NCBI RefSeq assembly: GCF_015160875.1
Contig: NZ_CP063374.1
Location: 2,356,001 to 2,420,000, forward strand
DNA length: 64,000 nucleotides
Source of the DNA: Streptomyces chromofuscus
GTDB lineage: Bacteria > Actinomycetota > Actinomycetes > Streptomycetales > Streptomycetaceae
Reading direction: 5' to 3'
Each line of letters starts with the position of its first letter. Position 1 is the first letter of the stretch. The notes under the pieces are model-generated. The model had not been told where the DNA came from. It made no database searches and saw only the letters and a list, made by a program, of their open reading frames with translations. The position numbers and the translations under genes are program-made. Below, one piece after another: positions 8,529 through 17,160 of the stretch.

Positions 8529-8546
8529 TGTGACCCTTCTGTCACA
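8529..8546. promoter_or_regulatory. Perfect palindrome TGTGAC-N6-GTCACA, candidate operator
   Basis: TGTGAC (8529-8534) and GTCACA (8541-8546) form perfect arms 61 bases upstream of the response-regulator start and 107 bases upstream of the DUF3152 start on the other strand. The arms resemble the half-sites of CRP/FNR-family regulators, though the spacer is two bases longer than the CRP consensus. It is well placed to control both divergent genes. Confidence 0.45.
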
Positions 8547-8594
8547 GCTCCCGAGAGGGCTCCTTCGCAGGCGGGCGGCCCAACGCGATCTGCC

Positions 8595-8609
8595 TACACT
8601 GGCGAAGTG
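8595..8609 (+). promoter_or_regulatory. -10 element immediately before the GTG start (likely leaderless mRNA)
   Basis: TACACT (8595-8600) ends six bases before the GTG at 8607, and there is no Shine-Dalgarno sequence. A -10 box at this distance puts the transcription start at or very near the start codon. The same TACACTGG arrangement precedes nadE. Confidence 0.55.
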
Positions 8610-9296
8610 CCACGAGTCCTTATTGTCGAAGACGACCCAGATGTCCGTAAAGCCGTCCAGCTGGGACTGCGACACCAAGGGCATGACGTTCTCGCCGCCG
8701 AAACGGGTGAAGAGGGATTGGAGCAGCTCGGTCCCTTCCGTCCGGACGTCGTCGTACTCGACCTCATGCTGCCCGGCATGTCCGGTCTCGACGTATGCCG
8801 GCGGATCAGGCATCGCGACCAGGTGCCGATCATCATGGTGACTGCCAAGGGCGACGACATCGACGTGGTCGTGGGGCTCGAGGCGGGCGCTGACGACTAC
8901 GTGGTCAAGCCTGTGCAGGCCCGGGTGCTCGACGCCCGAATACGGGCTGTACTGCGCCGGCAGGACGCGTCGGTCTCCGGCGCCGTCCGGCCCAGGGCGG
9001 AGTCACACGGTCAGCTGGTGATCGACCGGGCCGGGCTCGTGGTGACCTACCGTGGAGAACCCGTCGCGCTCGCCCCCTCCGAGCTTCGGCTGCTGCTGAC
9101 CCTGTCGGCCTCGCCCGGCCAGGTCTTCAGTCGCCAGCAGTTGCTGGAAGCCGTCTGGGAGCACAGCTACTACGGCGACGTCCGGCTCGTGGACGCCTGC
9201 GTGAAGCGATTGCGCGGCAAGCTCGGCGAGCTCGGCGGGGATCCCCGGTACATACAGACCGTACGCGGCTTCGGTTACCGCTTCGGTTCCCCGTGA
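8607..9296 (+). CDS. OmpR/PhoB-family response regulator (AfsQ1-like)
   Basis: This encodes 229 residues from GTG. The receiver domain (about 1-115) has acidic pocket EDD (8-10), phosphoacceptor Asp 52 in VVLDLMLPG, conserved Thr in VTAKGDD and Lys in VVKPVQ. The winged-helix DNA-binding domain (about 130-228) ends with KLRGKLGELGGDPRYIQTVRG. The stretch DDIDVVVGLEAGADDYVVKP closely recalls AfsQ1-type regulators. Its stop overlaps the kinase GTG (GTGA). It probably controls this locus and perhaps the transporter operon nearby. Confidence 0.92.
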   Translation: MPRVLIVEDDPDVRKAVQLGLRHQGHDVLAAETGEEGLEQLGPFRPDVVVLDLMLPGMSGLDVCRRIRHRDQVPIIMVTAKGDDIDVVVGLEAGADDYVVKPVQARVLDARIRAVLRRQDASVSGAVRPRAESHGQLVIDRAGLVVTYRGEPVALAPSELRLLLTLSASPGQVFSRQQLLEAVWEHSYYGDVRLVDACVKRLRGKLGELGGDPRYIQTVRGFGYRFGSP

Positions 9297-10891
9297 GCGG
9301 CCAGAGATCCCTGCGGGCACGCAGGCACGTAGGCAAGCGCGAGTCCGTCGCAGCCGAGCCGGTCCCCAGGCCGGCTAGATCCTGTCGGTCGGTCCTGGCC
9401 AAGGTCCCGCTTCCGCTGCGCGGCCTTCGCCCCCGCCTGGTGGTGGCCTTCGTCCTGGTGGCCATGGCCAGTGCCCTGAGTGCCGGAGCCGTCGCCTTCC
9501 GGGAGGCACGCACGGGGGTGCTCCAGCAGAGCCAGGACTCCGTCATACGTCAGTTCCGCACCAGCGTCGACGCCGTGGTGGTGGACATTCCCCCGGCGCC
9601 GAGCCGGAGCCACCTGCAGAAGGCGGTGCACCAGGTACTCCGGGCCAACCAGTCACAAGGGTGGCGGGTCCTGGCCACGTACGGCAGTCTTCGCGCCTAC
9701 GCGCCGCACGCCGACTTCGACATGCTCAGCCCGGAACTGCGCCGGTCCGTGGACACCACACGCGCCGCGGTGTTCCAGCGGGTGAACGCCGACGGGCGTC
9801 CCTACCTCGTCGTCGGAATGCCGGTCACGTACAACAGCGGCGAAGGCACGGAGTCCAGGCTCTCGGGGATGGTGATGTACCTGGTGGTGCCGCAGGCCAC
9901 CGAACAGGCCTATGTCGAAGCGATGGTCAGCGCCATCGAGCACGCCACCCTGGTGGCGCTCGGCCTTGCCGTCGTCCTGGCGTTGCTGGCCGCGAGCGGC
10001 GTACTGCGTCCGGTACGGGCGTTGCGCCGGGCGACACGTCGGATGGCCGAAGGACACCTCGACGTCCGGCTGGTCGTCAACGGTTCCGACGAACTGGCAG
10101 ACCTCTCGCGGTCCTTCAACCACATGGCGGCGGCCTTGGATCTTTCGGTCGCGGAGTTGCGCCGCCTGGAGGCCCAGGCCCGTCGCTTCGTCGCGGACGT
10201 CTCCCACGAACTGCGGACGCCGTTGGCGGCGATGTCGGCGGTCACCGACGTGCTGGACGCGAGCGCGCCGCATCTGAACCGGGATGCCGGGGAAGCGTTG
10301 CGGCTGATCAGCGAGGGAACCAGTCGGCTGAGTGTGCTGGTGAACGACCTGATGGAGATCTCCCGCTTCGACGCCGGCGCGGCCGAACTCAGTCTGGACG
10401 AGATCGACCTGGCCGAGTTCGTACAGCGCACCCTCGCCGCCAGGGGGTGGCGCGGCCGAGTGGAGACCCACCTGCCCCGACCGGGCACACTTCGCACGCG
10501 CGTGGACCCGCGCCGGCTCGACGTGGTGATGGCCAATCTGCTCGGCAACGCGCTGCGGCACGGGGCCCCGCCGGTGCGGCTGGCCATCGGCGTGAGACAG
10601 GAGCGAGCGGACATGGCGTGGGCCGTCATCGAGGTGACCGACAACGGACCGGGCATCACCGAGGAAGCCATGCCGCACATCTTCGAGCGCTTCTACAAGG
10701 CGAGCACCACACGAACCAGAAGCGAGAGCAGCGGACTCGGCCTGGCCATTGCGGCGGAGAACGTGCACCTGCACGGAGGACGCATAAGCGCCGCCAACCG
10801 TCCCGGCGGCGGAGCGGCGTTCACGGTCGAACTCCCCCTGCAGACCGACATCGCAGCCGCCGACCACGACTTCACCGCGGGTGCCCGGTGA
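9293..10891 (+). CDS. Sensor histidine kinase
   Basis: This encodes 532 residues. A basic leader is followed by a membrane helix (about 40-65), an extracytoplasmic sensor of about 150 residues, a second helix (about 220-240), a HAMP linker (ATRRMAEGHLDVR), a HisKA domain with phosphoacceptor His in FVADVSHELRTPLAAM (about residue 305) and a HATPase domain with N-box NLLGNALRHG, DNGPGI, FERFYKA and SSGLGLAIA. It phosphorylates the upstream regulator. The GTG start overlaps the regulator stop and its own stop overlaps the lipoprotein start, so all three genes form one translational unit. Confidence 0.93.
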   Translation: MSGQRSLRARRHVGKRESVAAEPVPRPARSCRSVLAKVPLPLRGLRPRLVVAFVLVAMASALSAGAVAFREARTGVLQQSQDSVIRQFRTSVDAVVVDIPPAPSRSHLQKAVHQVLRANQSQGWRVLATYGSLRAYAPHADFDMLSPELRRSVDTTRAAVFQRVNADGRPYLVVGMPVTYNSGEGTESRLSGMVMYLVVPQATEQAYVEAMVSAIEHATLVALGLAVVLALLAASGVLRPVRALRRATRRMAEGHLDVRLVVNGSDELADLSRSFNHMAAALDLSVAELRRLEAQARRFVADVSHELRTPLAAMSAVTDVLDASAPHLNRDAGEALRLISEGTSRLSVLVNDLMEISRFDAGAAELSLDEIDLAEFVQRTLAARGWRGRVETHLPRPGTLRTRVDPRRLDVVMANLLGNALRHGAPPVRLAIGVRQERADMAWAVIEVTDNGPGITEEAMPHIFERFYKASTTRTRSESSGLGLAIAAENVHLHGGRISAANRPGGGAAFTVELPLQTDIAAADHDFTAGAR

Positions 10892-11478
10892 AGGGCCGGC
10901 GCGTGACGGCGTTGCTGGTCGGCCTCGCGGCCGCACTGACGCTGACGGCGTGTGGAGTTCCCCCGTCCGACGTCATCCAGGCCGGTGAACCGGCGAGCGG
11001 TATGTACTCCCCCCGCCCGAAGCCCTCCGAGCCGGGCGTTGTCTTCCTCTATTTCCTGGACGACGGTGATCCGACGGCTTATCCCCGCAAGATCGGCGAT
11101 ACCGCGGACCTCGGGAACGTCGTGGACCAGTTGTTCGGCGGACCGACGAGAAGCGAGGCCGTCACCGCCACCACGGAGCTGCCCCGCCTGGCGGATACAC
11201 CGGCCGTGACGGTCGGCGGCGGGAAGGACGTCTCCATCAAGCTCCCCAACGATGTCGCTCCCTTCAGCCAGCCGGCCATGCTGCAGCTGGCGTGCACGGT
11301 GGCTCACGCGCGTGGGTCCTTTGTCCCACTGCCCGCGGCCACGCATCAGGACGCCGCCCATACGGCTCCACCCCTCGATGCGCAACGCTCCCCCACACAC
11401 ACGAGCGTCAGTGTGCTCGGGGACGGATGGACGATGAGGCAGTCGGACGACTCGTGTCCCGACCCTCCGCAGCCGTAG
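10888..11478 (+). CDS. GerMN-like lipoprotein, third gene of the two-component operon
   Basis: This encodes 196 residues from a GTG overlapping the kinase stop; GTG at 10903 is an alternative. The signal peptide ends in lipobox LTLTAC (Cys 22) followed by GVPPSDVIQAGEPASG. The mature region FLYFLDDGD...NVVDQLFGGPT...VSIKLPNDV resembles the GerMN domain seen in LpqB. The order regulator-kinase-lipoprotein matches MtrAB-LpqB, and in logic CseABC, where the lipoprotein modulates the kinase at the membrane. That role here is inferred from position. Confidence 0.8.
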   Translation: MKGRRVTALLVGLAAALTLTACGVPPSDVIQAGEPASGMYSPRPKPSEPGVVFLYFLDDGDPTAYPRKIGDTADLGNVVDQLFGGPTRSEAVTATTELPRLADTPAVTVGGGKDVSIKLPNDVAPFSQPAMLQLACTVAHARGSFVPLPAATHQDAAHTAPPLDAQRSPTHTSVSVLGDGWTMRQSDDSCPDPPQP

Positions 11479-11935
11479 GAGGAGCCCGGGCATGGTCCCG
11501 GTACTGGCAGAGATACTTGTTCGACTCATCTGCACCCTCTTTCATGCTCTCGGATCCGTCACGGTCTGCAGTGGTTGTCTTGGACGAGAACCGATATCCA
11601 GTCGTCCTGCGGTGCAGACGGGGTAGTCGCGGCCGGCGCCTCACCGGGACGATCGAGCCAAGGCGGAAGCGGTGCGTAGCTGCTGGCGAGTCGGTGCAGC
11701 TGTCGCAAACAGCCGAACTCGCCCGCATGGTCCGGCAGCAACTCGAACTTCAGCCGTGAAACGGCGGGCGAAGCAGTGGTTTGAGGTGACCGAGCAGCGA
11801 AGCTCCTGGTAGATGGGTTGTTCGCCCTGGAGCAACCTTGTCCGCCGGGAGCTTCGCTGTACCCCGAACCGTTTGCCAGTGAGCGGCAGTTCCACTCCCC
11901 CTGAGGAAGTACTCACCCCCACCGAGGCGAGGCCC
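11479..11935. other. Gene-free spacer with a structured-RNA-like inverted repeat
   Basis: Base composition in 11500-11600 is lower in GC than the neighbours. A frame from about 11481 to 11759 stays open but has no recognisable start or family. At 11795-11859 a nested hairpin is visible: outer arms CAGCGAAGCTCC (11795-11806) and GGAGCTTCGCTG (11848-11859), inner arms GGTTGTTC (11816-11823) and GAGCAACC (11830-11837). It could be the non-coding end of a lost insertion sequence or an RNA element. No transposase is present. Confidence 0.4.
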
Positions 11936-12002
11936 TCGGCATTCGACGGGAGCAGCGGGGGTGGCATTCCCACTGCCCCCACCGAATGCCGAACGTCAAG
12001 GC
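11936..12002. terminator. Long imperfect hairpin, terminator of the epoxide hydrolase gene
   Basis: TCGGCATTCG (11936-11945) pairs perfectly with CGAATGCCGA (11993-12002). The interior adds a GC-rich stem between GGGGGTGG and CCACTGCCCCC. The structure begins nine bases past the stop of the minus-strand hydrolase gene, the right place for its terminator. Confidence 0.6.
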
Positions 12003-12011
12003 CGTACCCAG

Positions 12012-13220
12012 TCAATGGCGGAGCGGTCGAAGGCCTGTGCGGACGTCATCGACGAAGTACTCCGGCTGCTCCCATGCAGCGAAATGTCCGCCCTTGGGAA
12101 GCTTGTTGTAGTGGATCAGGTTCGGGTAAGCCTTCTCGGCCCAACTCCGCGGAGGGCGGTACATCTCGGTGGGGAAGACGCTGACGGCGACGGGCAGCTT
12201 GACTCCCTTGGCGCCGAAGAACGAGATACCGGCCCTGGCGTTCTCCCAGTACAGGCGCGCTGCGGAGACCGCCGACCTCGTGAGCCAGAACAGGGTGATG
12301 TTGTCCAGGACGTCGTCGCGCGTCAGCCCTTCGGGCTCTCCGGCGACGGACCGGGAGATCATCTCCAGACTCTGCCAGTCATGGTCGAGCATGAAGGCGG
12401 CAAGGCCGACGGGCGAGTCGACCAGACCGGCGAGTGACTGGGGGGCCGTGCCCATCTCGTAGGCGTAGGGGACATCCGCGTAGGCCGATCGCAGCTGCTC
12501 GACGGCCTCATTCTCTTCTGGGCTGAGGGACACATCGGCGGGCAGGGGGGCACCGCCTTCGATTGCAGTCATGATGTCGGGCGGTACCGCGTTGGCCATG
12601 TTGGTGTGGAAGCCGATCAGGCCTTCAGGCTCCTGGAGCCCCATCTGTTCAGTGACGATCGCACCCCAGTCGCCGCCCTGCGCCGCGTACCTTGTGTACC
12701 CCAGGCGTTTCATGAGCTCTGCCCAGGCCGCCGCCATCCGCTTGGGGTTCCAACCTGGCGCTGTCGGTTTCTGGGAGAAGCCGTAGCCAGGCATCGAGGG
12801 CACTACGAGGTGGAACGCGTCGGACGCCTCCCCGCCGTGGGACGTGGGGTCGACGAGCGGGTCGATGATCTTCAACTGCTCGATGACCGAGCCCGGCCAG
12901 CCGTGTGTCACCAGTAGTGGCAGGGCGTCCTCGTGCTCGGAGCGGACGTGGATGAAGTGGATGTCCAGTCCGTCGATCTCGGTGACATAGTGCGGAAGAG
13001 CCTTCAGCTTCGCCTCCACCTTGCGCCAGTCGTACTCCTCAGCCCAATACCGCGCCAGTTCCTTCAGCGTGGCCAAGGGCGTGCCCTGCGACTGATCGTC
13101 GACAGTCTCCTTCTCCGGCCAACGTGTCTCCCGGACACGCCGGCGCAGTTCCTCGAGCTCCTCGTCGGAGAACTCAAAGGTGAAGGGGCGGACTGCCGTT
13201 GGTTCAGAGGAGTCGGACAT
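12012..13220 (-). CDS. Epoxide hydrolase, EHN-domain alpha/beta hydrolase
   Basis: This encodes 402 residues. The ATG at 13220 is preferred over the in-frame ATG at 13259 because AAAGGAG stands nine bases before it. An epoxide hydrolase N-terminal domain (about 10-115) precedes the catalytic fold, with oxyanion motif HGWPGS (about 106-111), nucleophile Asp 184 in QGGDWGA, and catalytic His in KGGHFAAWEQP near the C-terminus. Such enzymes, related to microsomal and juvenile-hormone epoxide hydrolases, open epoxides to diols; the substrate is not evident. The gene stands alone between two gene-poor spacers. Confidence 0.9.
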   Translation of the reverse strand: MSDSSEPTAVRPFTFEFSDEELEELRRRVRETRWPEKETVDDQSQGTPLATLKELARYWAEEYDWRKVEAKLKALPHYVTEIDGLDIHFIHVRSEHEDALPLLVTHGWPGSVIEQLKIIDPLVDPTSHGGEASDAFHLVVPSMPGYGFSQKPTAPGWNPKRMAAAWAELMKRLGYTRYAAQGGDWGAIVTEQMGLQEPEGLIGFHTNMANAVPPDIMTAIEGGAPLPADVSLSPEENEAVEQLRSAYADVPYAYEMGTAPQSLAGLVDSPVGLAAFMLDHDWQSLEMISRSVAGEPEGLTRDDVLDNITLFWLTRSAVSAARLYWENARAGISFFGAKGVKLPVAVSVFPTEMYRPPRSWAEKAYPNLIHYNKLPKGGHFAAWEQPEYFVDDVRTGLRPLRH

Positions 13221-14275
13221 CTGACTCTCCTTTGCGCAGTAGCCCACGCGGTGCGCCATGGCGTACCGCGCCCCGCGCGGGAAGGAAGGAGTCCCCTGGC
13301 TGCATACGTCGGTGGGAGGCGCTTAGCGGCGACGAGCGACACTTACGCTACGCAAGTTTAGGCAAAGGGAGCATTGCGTGCATGTCGGAAGAACCGGCTG
13401 GTCGATACCTGGCGAACTGCCGGCCAGTCATGGACGTACGGTCTGGTCGCGGCAAGGGAAATGCGTCCGTAGCAGTCGCACAGCAGGCCGAACTTCCCCT
13501 ACTCGACGAGGCGGGCCACCGAAGAAGACTTCGAGGATCCGGCGACGCTTGGCATCTCGGCCTCCCACATCACTCACTTGCCATTCTCAAGCAATTGGGA
13601 ACCTGCCAACGGTCAGAGTGATACGGGCGATGACGACACTGGGCACAAGCCGCCCGGCTCGTGACGGCGTACACGACAGCACGAACCAGGCGGGCAGGTC
13701 TGCGATCGGACCCGCTGCCTGCGTCGCTGTGCGGCGTGCAGCGTAGGAGTCCTCCGCGCGAACGGAGGCTGCCATCCCGGCCGTGGAGCAGGCGTGGTTC
13801 CTGGCGTCCAGGTGGAGCGCCCCTGTACGAACGACCCCCTCCTTCAGGGCCGCGCCTGCTCCGCTGTGCCGGCGCCGACGGCGGACGGAATGGGGGGCCC
13901 ACGGCACACGCCCTCCACAGGCCTGCACTCGCGTACGGTTCCCCGGCCGATCCCGGGCTGAGCGCCCCCGCCGGAGGCACTGCTGTGACGTGCTGCCGTT
14001 CTCCGGTGATCACCTCGTGGCCTCCGGCCCTGTCCACTGTGGGCGCGCGTCGGCGCAGCGCGCCCGGAGCGGGCCGAAGGCAGGAGCGCAGCCGGGGCTT
14101 TGTCCACGGGGAGAAACTTGAGGCAGCGCCCTGCTTCCGCTCACCGACAAACCCTCCGCCGCCCTGCCTCCAACGACCCAGGGACGGCCCAGGAGCAGTG
14201 AGACGCGGCAGGGTCGACGGCCCACACCATCGGCCCTGTGCGTCGGTTCAGCGAGGTACCCGCCCTCACCTGCGC
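13221..14275. other. About 1 kb without a convincing gene; possible decayed coding sequence
   Basis: No frame here has a start, ribosome site and family match together. In about 13380-13670 two plus-strand frames look like parts of one protein joined by a frameshift: VAVAQQAELPLLDEA in one and TEEDFEDPATLGISASHITH in the next, ending at a TGA at about 13662. A perfect 8-bp hairpin GGGCGCGC/GCGCGCCC lies at 14041-14065. The rest, up to the glnA2-like stop, shows nothing I can name. Confidence 0.4.
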
Positions 14276-15637
14276 TCACAGCACCGGCAGGTTCTTCCGC
14301 AGCTCGAACGCCGTCACCTCGGACCGGTACTCGTACCACTCCTGCCGCTTGTTGCGCAGGAAGAAGTCGAACACGTGCTCGCCCAGCGTCTCGGCGACGA
14401 GGTCGCTGCGCTCCATGAGCGACAGCGCCTCCCCCAGGTTCTGCGGCAGCGGCTCGATCCCCATCGCCCGCCGCTCCGCGTCCGACAGCGCCCAGACGTC
14501 GTCCTCGGCCCCCGGCGGCAGCTCGTAGCCCTCCTCGATGCCCTTGAGGCCCGCGGCCAGCAGCACGGCGTAGGAGAGGTAAGGATTCGCCCCGGAGTCC
14601 AGCGAGCGCACCTCGACGCGGGCGGACCCCGTCTTGCCCGGCTTGTACATCGGGACGCGGACCAGCGCGGACCGGTTGTTGTGCCCCCAGCAGATGTACG
14701 ACGGCGCCTCACCACCCGCGCCGGCGGTCCGCTCGGAACCGCCCCAGATGCGCTTGTACGAGTTCACCCACTGGTTGGTGACCGCCGAGATCTCCGCCGC
14801 GTGCCGCAGCAGGCCCGCGATGAAGGAGCGGCCGACCTTCGACAGCTGGTACTCGGCGCCGGACTCGTAGAACGCGTTCCGGTCACCCTCGAACAGCGAC
14901 AGGTGCGTGTGCATGCCCGAACCGGGGTGCTCCGAGAAAGGCTTCGGCATGAACGTCGCCTGGAGGTTCTGCTCCAGCGCCACCTGCTTCATGACCAGGC
15001 GGAACGTCATGACGTTGTCGGCGGTGGACAGCGCGTCGGCGTACCGCAGGTCGATCTCCTGCTGGCCCGGGGCACCCTCGTGGTGGGAGAACTCCACCGA
15101 GATGCCCATCGACTCCAGCATGGTGATCGCCTGGCGGCGGAAGTCCATGCCGACGTTGGTCGGGGTGTGGTCGAAGTAGCCGGAGTTGTCGGCGGGGGTG
15201 GGCACGGTGCCGTCGACCGGTTTGTTCTTCAGCAGGAAGAACTCGATCTCCGGGTGGGTGTAGAAGGTGAACCCCAGGTCGGAGGCGCGGGCAAGGGCGC
15301 GCTTGAGGACGTAACGGGGATCGGCGAAGGACGGGGAGCCGTCCGGCATGAGGATGTCGCAGAACATGCGGGCCGTGCCCGGCGTCTCCGCACGCCACGG
15401 CAGGACCTGGAAGGTGGACGGGTCGGGCTTGGCGATCATGTCGGACTCGTAGACCCGGGCGAAGCCCTCGATCGCGGAGCCGTCGAAGCCGATTCCCTCG
15501 TCGAAGGCCTGCTCCAGCTCGGCCGGGGCCACGGCCACGGACTTCAGGAAGCCCAGCACGTCCGTGAACCACAGGCGTACGAACCGGATGTCGCGCTCCT
15601 CCAAGGTCCGGAGCACGAACTCCTGCTGCTTGTCCAT
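14276..15637 (-). CDS. glnA2: Glutamine synthetase-like enzyme, GlnA2 type (possible gamma-glutamylpolyamine synthetase)
   Basis: This encodes 453 residues from ATG 15637 (MDKQQEF); an upstream in-frame ATG at 15652 would add five residues. It is a complete type I glutamine synthetase fold: beta-grasp domain with GFDGSAIEGF (about 48-57), metal-site glutamates in THPEIEFFLLK and EFSHHEGAPGQQEID, ATP-site SGMHTHLSL, substrate loop NPYLSYA and RVEVR. The region where GlnE-regulated enzymes have an adenylylation tyrosine (NLYDLPPE) reads DDVWALSDAERRA, so it should not be adenylylated. In Streptomyces, GlnA2/GlnA3-type proteins have been reported to glutamylate polyamines; applying that here is inference. 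Confidence 0.85.
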   Translation of the reverse strand: MDKQQEFVLRTLEERDIRFVRLWFTDVLGFLKSVAVAPAELEQAFDEGIGFDGSAIEGFARVYESDMIAKPDPSTFQVLPWRAETPGTARMFCDILMPDGSPSFADPRYVLKRALARASDLGFTFYTHPEIEFFLLKNKPVDGTVPTPADNSGYFDHTPTNVGMDFRRQAITMLESMGISVEFSHHEGAPGQQEIDLRYADALSTADNVMTFRLVMKQVALEQNLQATFMPKPFSEHPGSGMHTHLSLFEGDRNAFYESGAEYQLSKVGRSFIAGLLRHAAEISAVTNQWVNSYKRIWGGSERTAGAGGEAPSYICWGHNNRSALVRVPMYKPGKTGSARVEVRSLDSGANPYLSYAVLLAAGLKGIEEGYELPPGAEDDVWALSDAERRAMGIEPLPQNLGEALSLMERSDLVAETLGEHVFDFFLRNKRQEWYEYRSEVTAFELRKNLPVL

Positions 15638-15893
15638 CTTCCGATTCCCCATCCTTGCTGGTCAGGCGCCTGATTCCCGCGCACGGGACGGTCGGGCACC
15701 TGAGCATCCCACCACAACACCATTTCATGCGCGTTGCGCGTCCCGATCGCCCGAGCGTCCACGGCCTGAACGGCTCTCGTACGGCAGGTGTACTGCGCTG
15801 TCGCCCATCTTGCCTGCTGACGCCCGCATCCGTAATGCCCATGGGACGCACCCCGGCCACGGCGGCGCGGAGTGATCGACACCACGTCCGTTT

Positions 15894-15916
15894 AATTTGC
15901 ATCTCGGATGCAAGTT
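15894..15916 (+). promoter_or_regulatory. NsrR-type operator upstream of hmp
   Basis: An 11-1-11 inverted repeat is visible: arm AATTTGCATCT (15894-15904), one centre base, arm GGATGCAAGTT (15906-15916), matching in 9 of 11 positions. Length, AT-rich ends and the GCAT core agree with NsrR sites described for Streptomyces hmp promoters. It ends 38 bases before the hmp ATG. The rest of the 15638-15954 spacer shows nothing definable. Confidence 0.7.
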
Positions 15917-15954
15917 TTCATAGCGTGCCATTAGTCGAGCCCGAAGGAGTCGAG

Positions 15955-17151
15955 ATGCTGTCCGAACCGTCCGCAGCCACCGTCCGCGCCACCCTCCCCG
16001 CCGTCGGCGCCGCCATCGGCCAGATCGCCGAGCGCTTCTACGCCCGGCTCTTCGCCGCCCACCCCGAACTGCTCCGCGATCTGTTCAACCGCGGCAACCA
16101 GGCGTCCGGCACCCAGAAGCAGGCCCTGGCCGGCTCCATCGCCGCCTTCGCCGCGTTCCTGATCGAGCACCCGGACCAGCGGCCCGACGCGATGCTCGGC
16201 CGCATCGCGCACAAGCACGCCTCCCTCGGCATCACCCCCGAGCAGTACCCCGTGGTGCACGAGCACCTCTTCGCCGCCATCGGCGAGGTCCTCGGCGACG
16301 CCGTCACGCCCGAGGTGGCCGCCGCCTGGGACGAGGTCTACTGGCTGATGGCGAACGCGCTGATCGCCATCGAGAAGCGGCTGTACGAGGAGCGCGGCGG
16401 CGCTCGCACACGGGAGTGGCAGGTCGTGGAGCGGGTCGTGGAGACCCGGGACGTCGTCACCTTCCGGCTGCGCCCGGTCGACGGCGGGCCGGTGGCCGCC
16501 TTCCGCGCCGGGCAGTACGTCTCCGTCCGCGTCACCCTGCCCGACGGCGCCCGGCAGATACGGCAGTACAGCCTGTCCGGCGCCCCGGACGAGAGCGTGC
16601 GCCAGTTCAGCGTCAAGCGCGTGCACGGCAGTGCAGAACCGGACGGCGAGGTCTCGAACCACCTCCACGCGCGCGTGGACGTCGGCGACGTCCTGGAGCT
16701 CTCCGAGCCGTCCGGCGACCTCGTCCTGGACGCCGGTACGGACACCCCGCTGGTGCTGGCCTCGGCGGGCATCGGTGTGACGCCGATGATCGCGATGCTG
16801 GCCGATCTCGCCGCCGGGGGCCACCGGGGCCCGGTCACCGTCGTGCACGGCGACCGCTCGCCCGCCGACCACGCCCTGCGCGCCGACCACGAGTCCTACG
16901 CGGAAAAGCTGCCGGACGCCGGCGTGCACCTCTTCTACGAGCGCGACGCCGAGCCCGGCCACCGCACCGGCCTGGTCGACCTGGGCGGCGTCGACGTACG
17001 GCCCGGTACGCGCGCGTACCTCTGCGGCCCGCTGCCCTTCATGCGCACGGTGCGCACCCAGCTGATCGACAAGGGCGTGGCGCCGGCCGACATCCACTAC
17101 GAGGTGTTCGGTCCCGACCTGTGGCTGGCGCAGACCGCCTCGGCGCGCTGA
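15955..17151 (+). CDS. hmp: Flavohaemoglobin (nitric oxide dioxygenase)
   Basis: This encodes 398 residues from ATG with GAAGGAG just upstream. The globin domain (about 1-135) has B10 Tyr 29 in RFYARLF and a proximal histidine in HKHASLGI (about 88). The FAD domain (about 150-255) has RQYSLSG, and the NAD(P)H domain (about 258-395) has GIGVTPMIAML, CGPLPFM and the C-terminal FGPDLW. It converts NO and O2 to nitrate in the cytoplasm. The regulator gene nsrR lies convergently downstream, and an NsrR operator precedes the start, so NO-induced derepression is expected. Confidence 0.95.
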   Translation: MLSEPSAATVRATLPAVGAAIGQIAERFYARLFAAHPELLRDLFNRGNQASGTQKQALAGSIAAFAAFLIEHPDQRPDAMLGRIAHKHASLGITPEQYPVVHEHLFAAIGEVLGDAVTPEVAAAWDEVYWLMANALIAIEKRLYEERGGARTREWQVVERVVETRDVVTFRLRPVDGGPVAAFRAGQYVSVRVTLPDGARQIRQYSLSGAPDESVRQFSVKRVHGSAEPDGEVSNHLHARVDVGDVLELSEPSGDLVLDAGTDTPLVLASAGIGVTPMIAMLADLAAGGHRGPVTVVHGDRSPADHALRADHESYAEKLPDAGVHLFYERDAEPGHRTGLVDLGGVDVRPGTRAYLCGPLPFMRTVRTQLIDKGVAPADIHYEVFGPDLWLAQTASAR

Positions 17152-17160
17152 TTCGCGTCG

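Noticed and set aside
11481..11759. Plus-strand frame after the GerMN-like lipoprotein as a gene
   Set aside because: Open for about 90 codons but without a supported start or recognisable family; kept only as part of the spacer note.
13661..15673. 670-residue plus-strand frame over the glutamine synthetase gene
   Set aside because: Antisense shadow of a clearly identified gene; composition of translation is typical of high-GC opposite-strand frames.
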